DNA from: Tetrastigma voinierianum
Lineage: Eukaryota; Streptophyta; Magnoliopsida; Vitales; Vitaceae
Assembly: GCA_016808115.1 (NCBI GenBank)
Contig: JAEQBH010001390.1
Coordinates: 62,001-126,000 of the forward strand
DNA: 64,000 nt
Direction: 5' to 3'
In this document: piece after piece, positions 1-11,030 of the stretch
Layout of the letters: every line of letters starts with the position of its first letter
How positions within the stretch are numbered: the stretch's first letter is position 1
Made by a program: the position numbers and the translations under genes
The notes under the pieces: generated by a model
The model's database searches: none
What the model was told of the DNA's origin: nothing
The model's input: the letters and a program-made list of their open reading frames with translations, nothing else

Positions 1-59
1 CCATACCAATTAAATTTAAGAAAAGAATTAAGATACATTTCAACCCACATGAATACTTA

Positions 60-470
60 ATCTAAGCCAAATAAAGGAAAATACATACATGTTAATTACT
101 TCTTGAGAAAGTCTTTGATGGGCTTATCTTGCAAGTCGAGTAAAACACGGTCATTGTTTCAATTTTTATAACCCCCAACACCCAATGAAAACTAGAGGAT
201 AACAAACACAAATTAAAAGATCGTGAGAAGTAATTTGATAATAAAACATGAATAATGAAAATGTTATGTCATTATTAAGACAATTACCACACAGGTTTGT
301 GGACCAATACTCGACTTTTCTTGAATTTATCAATCTCTCGATGATGTATCGAGCTACATTTTCCAAATTTGGTTTTGTTGTTCCAGCTTTAGAAACTATT
401 ACTGGATTCACAAATATCAACTTTCTCCTCATTGTATCTCTCATTTCTTGATACAAGTACCTAAGAAAAT
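60..470 (-). pseudogene. Ulp1-like (C48) cysteine protease remnant of the CACTA element
   Basis: On the minus strand near 460-300 the translation reads RRKLIFVNPVIVSKAGTTKP, then NVARYIIERLINSRKVEYWS. This resembles the segment before the catalytic histidine in Ulp1-like domains of CACTA elements. After an intron-like gap, 197-150 reads FHWVLGVIKIETMTVFY, with the HW pair expected at the catalytic histidine. After a frameshift, LDLQDKPIKDFLKK follows near 140-95. The Asp/Gln/Cys part of the triad would lie to the left of the window. Ulp1 proteases cleave SUMO-type isopeptide bonds; a role in this transposon is not established. The copy is broken by frameshifts. Confidence 0.6.
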
Positions 471-599
471 TGAAATATATAAGGGATATTAGTACCATAA
501 AATATGACTTGAACTCAATGCACATGTAAGAAATCCCACCATATGTAGAAACCATGGAGGTTTGATGAAACCTCGACTCAGATATGATATACTCCATGC

Positions 600-1398
600 T
601 TCCACCAAAAAGAAATGCTGAAAAATTCCATATAAACGGATCTTGGGAATTGTACTTTTGGGGCTGGTCTATCTTTCAAAAATCTTTGGCTTGTTTTTTG
701 CTTAAGCGGTTGAATATCCTTTGGATTTTCTTTCTTCATTGTTCCCGATAGGTTTCAAACCATCTTTGTTACTTTCTTCTTCTTCTCATTTTCTTCAATA
801 CATAGTCAATAATTAGAACATTATTGCATTAGTAAACAAAACACTATAAAACAAATTAACCTGTGAAAATTACATGATATACCTCTTGCCCTCCTTCATA
901 AGGTATCCTGAAGCTCGTGAGGCCATAATACCTCGTGCCCTGACTCCTTACTCATTTTAGAGACATTTTGGAAGTGGAAGCGGTAGAAAGACATCGAGTT
1001 GAACAGGATGAAGGATGGTGACTTTACAGTTGGACCATAATTTACTTGGGGAACCATCATGTTGCATATGCAACAATGTTTTCTCTAGTCTCTATGGCTA
1101 TGTCACATTTTTAACCTTATAAAAATTAATAATATGTCACTACATTTTGGTAAACAAATATGAATATCCTGAAACTATACATTAATGGTAGTAATGGAAC
1201 TAATTAACATATATACCTTGTCCATTAGATGTTGGAATATTTTGTAACCTTCATCTCAACTCCAGGTTGATGCATTCGATGTTCTTCATGAATTAGCAAT
1301 TGTTGTCGGATATTTATTAACACTCATTTGAGAATGGGGTGTGGGGCGTTGTTGAACTCGATGGTGGTGAACTATTATCACGTTGCTTGCCTTGGTAA
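600..1398 (-). other. CACTA internal sequence with no assignable exon
   Basis: Sequence between the coiled-coil segment and the protease-like segment. A few short open stretches occur, for example near 900-1080, but none gave a family match that I trust. It is probably introns and decayed exons of the same CACTA gene. Confidence 0.35.
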
Positions 1399-1574
1399 CT
1401 AAGCTTCCTCTCGCTGACTAAGCATTTTTTCACGCTCCTCTAATTCTTTCTCCCTTTCTTGCAATATCATTTCTCTTTCATCCATTTCAACAACTTTTGA
1501 TGACTTAGGAACATCAAAATATGCATTACGTTTTACTGGTCCCTTTGCCCTTACTCTAGCAGGATGCTCAGGTG
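1399..1574 (-). pseudogene. CACTA second ORF, segment downstream of the hAT insertion
   Basis: This block reads TPEHPARVRAKGPVKRNAYF, then DVP and a strongly charged tail (EMILQEREKELEEREKMLSQ) that would form a coiled coil. The seven residues that precede it in the open frame come from the hAT terminus and are not native. Joining GTP at 3131 with PEHP at 1573 restores the motif expected for the family. This fixes both the reading frame and the insertion point. The role is inferred from the family: accessory DNA-binding protein of a CACTA element. Confidence 0.7.
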
Positions 1575-3121
1575 TAGGGGTGCTAATGAGACGAGACAAC
1601 TCGCGAGCTACTCGAACTCGACTCGGTCAAAACTCGATCAAAACTCGACTCGAGTGAGCTCGACTCGAGCTCGAGCTCGACTCGAAATGTTAACGAGTCG
1701 AGTCGAGCAACTCGTAACTCGACTCGAAAGCTCGCGAGAAACCTGAATATTTTTGTATATAAAATTTTAAAAGTTTTTTTTAAATTTGATATATTTACTA
1801 AGGGATGTCATAAATAATATATCTCTATTTATATTCTTAAAATCATAAATTTTCATTATTTATTTAGTTACTAAATATATTTATTTTAAAAATAATTAAT
1901 TTTCTTAAAGATTTAAGAGGTAAACTCAAACTAATTTCTCAACCCAAACAACACTCACCTTTCGCGCAATTAGGGAAACCTAAAATACATTCAAACCCTC
2001 CACCAAATCAACCCAGAAAACAACCACCATCGTCGCTCACCGCCCTCCTCCTCCAACCGATCCAATAGCTCCAGATGCTCTGCAATAATGTTTATATGTT
2101 TCATCTCTTCTCATTGTTCTAGGTAGGCAGGGGGAGAACACTATAACTTTCTTGTATTTAATAATTTATTATTTATAAAAAATAAAATAAAAAACGAAAA
2201 TGCCAAAAAAACAGATGGAAAGTTAAATTATGGACAAGGTTTTGGACAAGTTTGATGACGTGTGACAACGGCCGGCTTTCTTCGAAGACTTCGTATGTAA
2301 ATGATAAATGAAGTGGAGGTGGCGTCCTGAAAAAAAAGATAAATGAAATATATGAAGGGCCAGAAAGCAGAAACTTAAGGAAAAAACCTCTCTCTCTCTC
2401 TTTGATTATCGCGGAGTGTGTGAGATCTGCGAGAAACAATGAAGTGGAAGGGAGGTGAAAAGGAAAGAAAGCGAGCGAGAAAGTGAAGAACATAAAATCG
2501 AGTGGAAGAAGAAGAAGATGAGGATGGGAGGAATGCGAGGATCGCGAGATATCATGGACTGGACGGTATAGCTCCACGAGTGCCACGGAGATCTTTGCCC
2601 AGGACAAGCGTGTCTTGGTCGAACCCGATCACCATGGGATGTGGTGTTCTTCCCGGCGGATTCCTCCTTCGCATTTCCGTCGGAAAATCGGGTGAGTTTC
2701 GGCTTTATCGGATCGTACTCGTTTTATATTTCTGCAGATCTGCGGAAACCCTCTTAGAGATCTGACCTCTTACGCATTTTTCGGATTAGGTTTTCTCTCT
2801 TTTCCGCCATTAGGGTTTCGGGGAGGAAAGAAACCCTAAAATCCCTACTGTTTCCATCGATTAGGTTTATTGGTCTGCTTCCTTTCTCTCGATTATCGTT
2901 TTTTTCTTTCTTTTTCCCTCAAGTTCAAGCTCCAGTTCGAGTTCGAGTTCGAGCCTGATTCGAGTTCGAGCTCGAGCCGAGTTCGAGTTTTTCATTTTCG
3001 AGTTCGATTCGAGCTTCATTTTTCAAGCTCGCGAGCTTTCGAGCTCGAGTCGAGCCAGTTCGGGTTCCGAGTTCGGTCGAGCCGTGGGCTTCGAACTTCG
3101 ACTACGCTGTATTAGCACCTA
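1575..3121. mobile_element. Non-autonomous hAT transposon inserted in the CACTA second ORF
   Basis: The left end is TAGGGGTGCTAAT and the right end, read inward, is TAGGTGCTAAT: imperfect terminal inverted repeats. Both subterminal regions are packed with GAGCTCGAGTCGAG-type repeats (1600-1740 and 2930-3100), a hallmark of plant hAT families that begin TAGGGGTG. The flanking target duplication is CTCAGGTG (1567-1574) and CTCGAGGTG (3122-3130), one base different. The element is 1547 bp and shows no transposase, so it would need a partner element. The split CACTA motif GTP/PEHP on either side confirms the insertion independently. Confidence 0.85.
1920..2880 (+). other. Possible captured gene promoter/leader inside the hAT element
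   Basis: The interior of the hAT differs from its AT-rich ends. It contains a CT run (2388-2401), a telobox-like AAACCCTAA (2832-2840), ATTAGGGTTTCGG near 2810 and a fairly GC-rich open stretch at 2502-2765 with a possible splice donor (GGGTGAGT near 2689). This combination is common at the 5' end of plant nuclear genes (leader, first exon, first intron). I could not identify a parent gene, and the open stretch is short. Gene capture is therefore inference. Confidence 0.35.
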
Positions 3122-3420
3122 CTCGAGGTGTTCCTAAAGCTTGTGTAAGTATATCATTTGGACCACTAGTAGAATCTGAGGCTTCTTGGCATTAGTAGTC
3201 CAGCTCATCCTACAAAACAACATACAAGTTAGCTTGAATATCATATTTATAAGCTTTAGAACCTTAAACAGACATCATTTAAAGGTTTTGATAACTAACA
3301 ATTTTATGAACAACATGTTGGGTTTCAACATCATATTTGCCTTCCTTCTCTCTAGCCAACTTCCACAATTCCCATCTAGGCACGAGCTTCCTAGAACCAC
3401 GTTTTTTCATCTGTACCACA
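3122..3420 (-). pseudogene. CACTA second ORF (TNPA/Ptta-like), segment upstream of the hAT insertion
   Basis: On the minus strand from 3418 the translation reads MKKRGSRKLVPRWELWKLAR and then EKEG. After an intron-like stretch, 3205-3122 reads ASDSTSGPNDILTQALGTP. The motif DILTQALGTPEH is common in the second gene of plant CACTA elements, which encodes a DNA-binding accessory protein that recognises subterminal repeats. Here the reading frame runs into the right end of a hAT element after GTP. The continuation, PEHPARVRAKGPVKRN, is found at 1573 on the other side of the insertion. Frames are damaged, so this is a pseudogene fragment. Confidence 0.65.
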
Positions 3421-3439
3421 ATATAATGATTTCAATAAG

Positions 3440-5555
3440 TGTAATTGTTGCTTAGATATAATAATAAAGCAAATCATTTCTATTGTCAAGATTATATATG
3501 TCAATCAAATATAAATGATATTTGTTTTTAATTCTACAAAGCGTAATAGATATATTTTTTATTTGTATACTTGCTTTAATTTTTTTTTTTACATTAAACA
3601 ACTACATCTACCAACAATTTTACAAAGCATATCCCATTAACAATAAGAAAAATTCTCTATCACATCACACAATCATTATATATTATAACTACAATATTAA
3701 ATTTTCTCCTACTAAGCCAAGAATAAAAAAAAAAAAATGTATAAATGAAAACAAGTGTGACTTACCACTTCTTGCTCAAAGTTTGCATAACCTTTTTCTA
3801 CTAAGTCGATGGGAATATGTGTTGAACCCTCTTTTCGTTTTGGTTTCGACTTCTTTTAGAAATTGCTGGCATTCTATCCATAACAATTTTCTCCATATTA
3901 GGTTTCGGTATAGTTGTAACAAGATGGGGCTCTTTAAGGTGTTCGAGGGTCATCCTTATAAGGCATGATATAGTCTTTTGTGAGATGGTGCTTGAATGAC
4001 TAGCACTACGCCTATTGATGCAATATTATTCTTGCTATCTTGGCGTGACCTTGAGCGCGATACGCAAATGCAATTAGTTATTGGTATGAATGCATGTAAT
4101 GAATTGCACAAGATGTGGGAAGATAATTTAAAATAATTATTTCATACGAGCGATATCCCATAACTTTTCTTTCAACTCATTTTGGCACTAGCGTGATCAA
4201 GATAGTCTCTTTGGAATATGATGTGAGGACACCTAAGTAGGAAACCAATTGTATAGATCCATCACCAATTTCTATACCATCATCATTATAATCAATATTA
4301 ATCTGCCCCTTTACTTTTATTCTTTGTAATATTTGGTTTCATGGTTGATCTGCAAGCTTGTTTATCTTCTTTACGTATCGCATCCTCCATGAAAAGTAAA
4401 GCACAAAATATGAACCACCCTTTATAAGTTAATTGTAAAATTAGAATAGGATATTGTAGCAATTACCTTTTGTTTTTCATCGGTAGCCCTTTGTCACAAT
4501 TGTAAGGCGCTTTTCGTGTGCCCCGAATGGCTACAAGGTATGCTAAGACAACAACATTTTAACATTGATAAATAATGATAATTTTGAAGTAATGAAAATA
4601 TGCATAAAAAAATACATTATAATACATAAATAAGTACAATTGCAAAGGTTGAATATTTTACAAAATTTGCATTCTCTTCTTTGTTGCCATGTTCAAATTA
4701 TCACACATATCATGATAATTTAAGATATTCAATCAAGCGTGAGGTTAGATTATGTCAACGTGTGTTATTTCTAAATTCTATGTCATTATTATAACAATGT
4801 TTTATTTGAAAGCGTGTCATACATAGTTTACCACAGTCCTAATAAATATTGACTTTGTCTTATGTTTGTCATTATTTTTATTATATTATAAATTCAATCA
4901 ACTTATAGACATCGATTATTTTAATTTATTTTATAAGTCACTTATAAACATTGAATATGAGAATGATCAAGCATAATCATGCAATATTGGTTGTATGTAG
5001 CATAACTTTTAGATTACCTTGCACCATTTTAATTCAATATGTAGAAACTTATACAAATAACTTAAATGGGAAGAGTTGTTTATTATCCTTCCACCTTATA
5101 TCGCATGATTAACTTTCACTATAAGGAGGATCGTCAAAAAAAAATTAAGTCATTAAGTCGATAGCTTCATTCTTTACACTGCATAATCTAAAACTAAAGT
5201 TATGATGTCAATGTATAATCAACACTTATTTAACTATATCAATTAGGCTAGAAAATAAGTTTAGACAATTAAAGAGACATCAAATACATAAGTAGTTACA
5301 TTTGGTTACAAATGGCAATGCATGTAATAGAAAAAATAAAGCTAACAAGAATAAAATAATAAAACCATAATATCAATTACCATATCATTATATGTTAACG
5401 ATAATTTAGCAATACAATACACTTAGTAATCACTTGGTAGTAACTAAAGGTAGTACAAAAAAATAAAACATGCGTAATATGATTAATGTTCAATCAATCC
5501 CTACGCAATCGGGATTCTCACACAAATTTCATTTGAGTCTTCCTTCATCGGAGAC
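3440..5555 (-). other. Non-coding or unreadable middle of the CACTA element
   Basis: AT-rich sequence between the DUF4216 block and the second ORF. I see no long conserved coding block. A short readable stretch near 3750-3960 could be a decayed exon, but I could not assign it. By position it should hold introns and the start of the second CACTA gene. No promoter or RNA gene was recognised. Confidence 0.4.
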
Positions 5556-6555
5556 TCAATATTTGGCTGCATTCACAAAAGGGTGATGTTCCATACAATT
5601 GTTTGTGAAGTCATCATCACCCTCTATGTCAAAAGAGTCCTTTCTTGGCCTTGAAAGAACAACAAACCATCTTGGATCAACTTGGTCTTGTACATAAAAT
5701 ACTTGTTGAGCTTGAGATGCCAAAATAAAAGGATCTGATTTATGTCCTATCTTCTGTAGATCAACTAATGTGAAACCAAGCTCATCAACTTTGACACCGC
5801 TCTTATTATCAACAATCACACTTAAAACAACAAATCACGAACATATTATAATCAAGGTCCCATATCTCTTTTCTGACCCGTAGAAACACATCTCACCAAG
5901 CACAGGATTCTTATCTTTGGCACTTGCAATTTGCATAGTTGATGCCACAATACTAACACCACTATTTTGGTTTACTCGTGTCTCGTCACGATCCTTGGTA
6001 TGGTAACGACAACCATTAATGATATAACCAGGATAAGTAAGAACTTGTTGTCTTGGTCCTTGTGCAAGCCACTTAAGATCCTCTTCAATAGGTTCTCCTT
6101 TGATTATTTCACCAGCAACCTACAAGGTTCATCCATAATATATAAATGAATGTAGAATGAGTGAAAAGTATTTGACTCCAAGTGGGTGATGCACTTTGTG
6201 ATTCATACCTTTTTTCGAAGCCAATAGCTAAATGTGCGCACATGTTCATCCTCTAGCCACTTCACCCTTTTAGATTGACGAGGATACTTTGCCTTCAAAT
6301 ATTTTATGTGATCACTATCAAGTAAAATAGGCAAGTCATGTTGCGAATCCACAGAAGGTAGAGTAACAAAGTCACATGTTTAAGAGCAGACACGACACTT
6401 ACTTGATATAAGGTTGCATAATGGTCGTATTTTGCGAGAACATAATGATGTGCTTGCTCCCGCGAGTTATACTCATTAATAGTCATTGCACGGCCCCTCC
6501 CAGGTAAAGTTTCATATTTCCATTCATCTTTCATACTAGAAGGAATCGATCGCAT
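5556..6555 (-). pseudogene. DUF4216 domain and linker of the CACTA transposase gene
   Basis: From about 6555 the minus strand reads LPGRGRAMTINEYNSREQAH and then HYVLAKYD, the linker that normally follows DUF4218. Next come YPRQSKRVKWLEDEHVRTFS and YWLRKKV near 6300-6220. An open stretch at about 6127-5860 reads LAQGPRQQVLTYPGYIINGC, RYHTKDRDETRVNQNSGVSI and then GEMCFYG. The 5819-5556 block continues with LGFTLVDLQKIGHKSDPFIL, ASQAQQVFYVQDQVDPRWFV and VLSRPR. These are characteristic DUF4216 strings of En/Spm elements. A frameshift near 5830 separates the last two parts. Identification is firm; the function of the domain is unknown. Confidence 0.85.
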
Positions 6556-6559
6556 CTAT

Positions 6560-7084
6560 GCACGACAAATACTCAGAGTGCGAAAACTAAAGCTCTTACA
6601 TGATATAACACTCGTGATGCACCGCCACGGATGGTCTGTTCGAACATAACCCTTTAGAACTTTTTCATATATCTCTTTCAAATGGGTACATCCATCTCAT
6701 GTCTACTTGGTCCACATAGTCTTACCTCTCTTACTAAATGCCTTATTAAATGACATGATATCGAATGGAAGGTGGGAAATACTTCTCAGGTAAGCACAAG
6801 TGACTACTATGTCTTCTTTGCCAAATCATTGATTTTGACACTTCCCATACCACTGGCACAAAGTGCATTAAAGAAACATAATCTCGTAATGGCATATCGA
6901 CATGCTTAGGTAGCTGCGATCTAATTGCTACTGGCAATAGTTGTTGCATAAGTGCATGATAATCATGAGACTTAAGATCATGGAGCTTTAGCTCTTCCAC
7001 AGACACAAGGTTCCTAAAGTTTGAACAATAACCTTCAGGAACCTTCAAATTAGCTAAACTTTCCAATAATGCCTTTTTTTTCAT
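6560..7084 (-). pseudogene. DUF4218 domain of the CACTA transposase gene
   Basis: From 7084 the minus strand reads LANLKVPEGYCSNFRNLVS, ELKLHDLKSHDYHALMQQLL, PVAIRSQLPKHV and LRDYVSLMHF. This is the usual DUF4218 start found directly after tnp2 in CACTA elements. Downstream near 6700-6600 the remnants WMYPFE, KGLCSN and HHECYIM match the WMYPFER, KGYVRN and ECYI motifs of the same domain, but in shifted frames. The function of DUF4218 is not known; it is a constant part of the TNPD polyprotein. The gap from the tnp2 block is under 100 bases, so the two were once one ORF. Confidence 0.85.
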
Positions 7085-7152
7085 TCTACTTAGTGTATAA
7101 CGGGGGGAGATAGGTTAAACCTGACCCAGCTTTTGGTGCTAATTAAAGCCCC

Positions 7153-8760
7153 TTAAGCCCGTTTAAATAAGATCAAGTCGAAATTGAGTCCATCCTTTGT
7201 TTTACCTGGAATGTTAAGCAAAGTTCCAACAATGCTCTCACATACATTCTTTTCAATATGCAAGACATCCAAGTTGTGACGAACATACAAATATCTCCAG
7301 TTCTTTTTCCAGCAACTTGTAGGATTAACAATTGATTTCCCTCGTTTATTCTTTTTCTTGCCCCATGAGTTATGAATCATATCAACTTTTCTTAGTATTT
7401 CATCTCGATGGTTATGTTGGAGGAGTAAGTTAAACTCTTGTTCACCATTAAAGGCCTTCTTTTGCTTTCCCAATGGATGGTTCAATGGAAGAAATCTTGA
7501 TAGCCGGTATACGAGTTTTTTATTCCCATGCTTTAGCCTAATATTGAATATGTTTCTTCAGCACATATTAAGCATAATATCCCTTAATAATTAAGTAGAT
7601 AGAGATTTATATAACGAAATCATTAATTATCCATAACAAAATAGCCTTTAATATGAAAAACTGGCACTATATTGCATCATATGTTTCCACTATCTCCCAT
7701 AAAGTTTTCAAAATCATACTAATGAATTTGCCAAATATGTCGATGTCATTACCGGGTTGTGTCGTGGTCACGATATTAACAAAGATAACATCATAAATTT
7801 CCTTTTCATGCATAACCAAGGAGGAAGGTTATACGTGATAGTGATGATAGGCCAACAGCATACCTACTAGTCATGAGAATATGTGGATTGATACCACATC
7901 TGCTGAAATGGCAAGTCTAAGGCTCTCGAATGAAGCAAATTGGCCCACATTTGGGTTCACTAATTATAAGTAAATTATTTGGTGTCGAGAAGTTTACCAT
8001 CATTTCCTCTTTCTTGTGCATGCCATTTTAGGTCATTAGCTGTTTAGGAGATTGAAACATCCTCTAAGCTAGGGATGAGTGGGAAATACTACAATGCCTT
8101 TGCGAGCCTCCCTTAGTGTTTCACTTACTTGCCTTGTTTACCTTCCACATGACATTCCACAAGAGTAGGACATGAAGATGCATCCACCTCAACTCATTCC
8201 TATACGGCTTATGCAATCGTTTGGACCATGCATGTATCTGTCATTCCATTCTAATGCATTTAAGGTTTTTTAGCCTCATATGGATAAGGGCATCTCATTG
8301 TTCACGCAGGCAACATATCACAACAATTACAGATAAATCACAAAACTTTTCTCGACCACCCATATTTTGCTTTCAAGTTGTATAATTTAACTAATGCGAA
8401 AGCTTGTTGTACCTTTAACAATTAGGGTACCAGGTTTTTCGGCATCTTTAACAATTTTTAAACAAACATGGATCAATTCAATACTCATCTTGTCTTGACG
8501 TGAACCGTTTCTAATGTCATAACAACATCACCCCATAATCTAATGTATCATAACCTTGTGCATTACGTTGATTGTCCACTAGTAGGACACTTCTCCCATG
8601 CCAATACCACATATAGATAACTCGATCAATACCATTGAAAAATGTGTTCTCGAGTCTTGTTAGGTGTATGATGTCAAGTTCCATCTCATACATGGACAGA
8701 TGAGCACTTGGATTTTGGCAATGTTTGGCAATACAAAATTAATAGTATTCAGCTCTTTAT
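7153..8760 (-). pseudogene. tnp2-type CACTA transposase (TNPD), broken
   Basis: This is the catalytic transposase that would cut and join CACTA ends in the nucleus. Near 8560-8700 the translation resembles the N-terminal transposase-associated domain (ICPCMRW, then TPNKTREHIFQW). From about 8420 to 8150 it reads LVKLYNLKAKYGWS, then MLPA, YEAKKTL and MHGPNDCI. Near 8060-7980 it reads MFQSPKTANDLKWHAQERG. Near 7860-7740 it reads PIITITYNLPPWLCMKRK, then NPVMTS. The 7485-7153 block carries LYVRHNLDVLHIEKNVCESI followed by GTLLNIPGKTKDGLNFD. These strings match the tnp2 family (Transposase_21). Several frame changes and stops separate the blocks, so it is a pseudogene. The start is approximate. 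Confidence 0.85.
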
Positions 8761-9283
8761 TATCTCCCTTGACCTTCTATCCTTTTAACATCTGACATAT
8801 CAATACTATCATTAATAAACAAAATAAAAATACATTAAACCATGCTAAAGTTTTATGTCTTAAAAAAGGGTGTTATTTTAATAGTGATTTAAAGTGTTAA
8901 TGCTATATTGTAGGCGACAGTGATCCATCATGCCAAATAGTCATGTTCTCAACAGGTTAAATATCACAATATGATACTTCATTTTCTAAAACTATAAATA
9001 CAATAATTAATCTACTGATCATGTACTTATAATACTATTGTGAGGTTGTTATATGACTCATGGTTAATATCTGATGGCATTGGACAATGTGCACACTTTA
9101 ATATTTTATAGTCTACCCTAATTAATCAATAAAATGCAAATATATCATTAAGATGAAACCTGTGTATCAGATTAATTAACTAATGCTATAAGCGACTTAC
9201 TTTATTACTTGTGTCGTTGACTTTTATTTTAGTGAGATTTTGTAGGTGAACCCCAAAGCGTTTTATTAAAATAAACTTAATAT

Positions 9284-10611
9284 ACAAATTAAATGGCTAT
9301 TGTTAAATACACTAGATAAGCATTTGAACTAAACAAAATAATTAACTACGGTTGTACTTGAGATTGAATAGGTGAATTATGGACTTATATTGTTATAAAT
9401 TGAAATATGCAAATTAAATATGGCTATTTCTAAAGTATATCAAATAAGCATGTGGACTTAAAAATAAATAAATAAAATAGCGTATATTATTATCCATGAA
9501 AGAGAAAGAAACTAACTCAAAAAAACTCAAGAATATGAAGATGAAGCATAAGGCAGAAGAATCTGAGAGAATACTCCAGGATCAAAAGAATTATTTTTAT
9601 TACTTTAAAACAATTTGAAAAAATTAAGCATAAGAAAGCAGGGCAAAGTGGTTGAAATAACCAATTAATGGATTCTCTTTATGGAGTGAAATTAGAGTCC
9701 TAGAATGATAAAAAGCTTTGTCCAAGTGATGAGAAATTTATAAATATCCTTGGGAAAGTTGCCCACCAGAACAATATGTAATCCTAAGAGTTTCTAGTGC
9801 GAAACATGCTAAGAGAACAAACAATGGAAACATGTTGAAGCCCCTCTTACAAAAAGTATTTATGATATCTTCTTTTTTTAAAACAAAAATAAAAATAAAC
9901 AATTCTGTTTTTCAAAATTTAATCACTGCTTAAAAACAATTATGATTCATGACCTTTTAGAATTTTTAATATTCAAATTCATAATTAAAAATAACTTATT
10001 GCAAAATGCCTTGGAAATTTAGAGGAAGTATTGTGGGTTTATTTAAGAATAATATGATAGTATTCTAAGTTAAAGTTTGTTCATGATAAATATTCGAAAA
10101 CTCAAAAAATAATAATACTAAAGAAATAGTGAGTTAATAAATAACTTGTTAATTTAGCTACATTATATATCAAAAAAAGATTACATGTACTGTAATTAAA
10201 AATATTAGGAAATGAATACATAAATAATTCCAATATCAAGCACAAACAGTATGTGCCAAATTGACACCTTGTTCGCAATAACATTAAGTGTGTCCATAGA
10301 GGAAAGAAAAATAAAATGTCCTACTACCAATCATTCATAAATTTACAAACGGGACAAATCATGTACTACATCACCATACTAAATATTTTATTATTGATTC
10401 ACATTTGCCAATTCATTTTAAAATTAAGTTGTCAACATTTGGTAGTCTAAAAATATGAAGTTTCATTACTAAAATATATCATTATATTATGCATACTACA
10501 TGGCTATTGCTAAAGTACAACAAATAATCATGTGGATAAAAAAAAATTTAAACAAAAGACCAATAGTATCATCCATGAAGAAGGGAAAGAAACCAACTCA
10601 AAGAATATAGA
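9284..10611 (+). repeat. Three diverged copies of one repeat
   Basis: Related sequence occurs at about 9284-9350, 9412-9538 and 10495-10611. The shared core is TGGCTATTGYTAAAGTA, then AAATAAGCATGTGGA. In the last two copies it is followed by ATTATCCATGAA and GAAACYAACTCAAA. The copies lie in the same orientation, two close together and one about 1 kb away. They may be subterminal repeats of the adjacent CACTA element or an unrelated repeat; I cannot tell which. Confidence 0.5.
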
Positions 10612-10752
10612 GAGGAATCCTGTGAAATTTATGACATATAGTGTTTGATTTCTATAATATGATATTTTGGACTTCAAGCATGAGGTGTATAAAATAAGAT
10701 ATTCTAAGAAAAAAGAGTAACAAATCAATATATTCCCAACTTATCATTTGTT

Positions 10753-10756
<4 letters not shown>

Positions 10757-10792
<36 letters not shown>
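10757..10792. repeat. (TA)n microsatellite
   Basis: Uninterrupted TA dinucleotides, about 17 units. Confidence 0.95.
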
Positions 10793-10795
<3 letters not shown>

Positions 10796-11030
10796 AATTT
10801 AATAATTTATATATAGGTTTGTACTTAATCAACCATGTGTGGCCTTTTAAATATCCACACCAAGCCTAATGTAGGTCATTTCGGATCATGAAAATAAAAA
10901 TAAGAGAATTAAGGAGGAAACCAATTTAAATAATAAACAAAAATAATCAATTATTTGCTTAACTAACACGAATGTATTCCTTAAATATGATGATGTTTAA
11001 AATGATCCTCTAAATCTCTACATGACTACA

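Larger units (their letters stand above)
1..8760 (-). mobile_element. CACTA (En/Spm) DNA transposon, degraded, truncated by the left window edge
   Basis: Reading the minus strand from 8760 downward gives, in order, a transposase-associated zinc-finger-like domain, tnp2 transposase, DUF4218, DUF4216, a second coiled-coil ORF and a Ulp1-like (C48) protease remnant. This is the known order of large plant CACTA elements carrying a protease domain. Every coding block is interrupted by stops or frameshifts, so the copy is inactive. A hAT element splits it at 1575-3121. The 5' end should lie to the right of 8760, but I could not find a CACTA-type terminal repeat there. The 3' end lies beyond position 1. 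Introns probably occupy much of 3450-5550. Identification is by domain wording; the exact boundaries are inferred. Confidence 0.85.
8761..11030. other. AT-rich intergenic sequence with old dispersed repeats
   Basis: No convincing coding region. It probably includes the undetected 5' end of the CACTA element. Three diverged copies of one repeat and a TA microsatellite are listed separately. The remaining open stretches are short and AT-driven. Confidence 0.5.

Noticed and set aside
166..597. A 143-codon open frame on the minus strand as a host gene
   Set aside because: Its central part reads as the CACTA Ulp1-like remnant, and the flanking residues are translated intron or noncoding sequence.
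1564..1746. A Ser/Arg/Thr-rich open frame (plus strand)
   Set aside because: It is translation of the GAGCTCGAGTCGAG subterminal repeats of the hAT element; the same applies to 2870-3115.
2173..2607. A 144-codon open frame on the minus strand inside the hAT element
   Set aside because: It runs through the AT-rich and CT-rich noncoding parts and has low-complexity Phe/Ser/His composition, with no family match.
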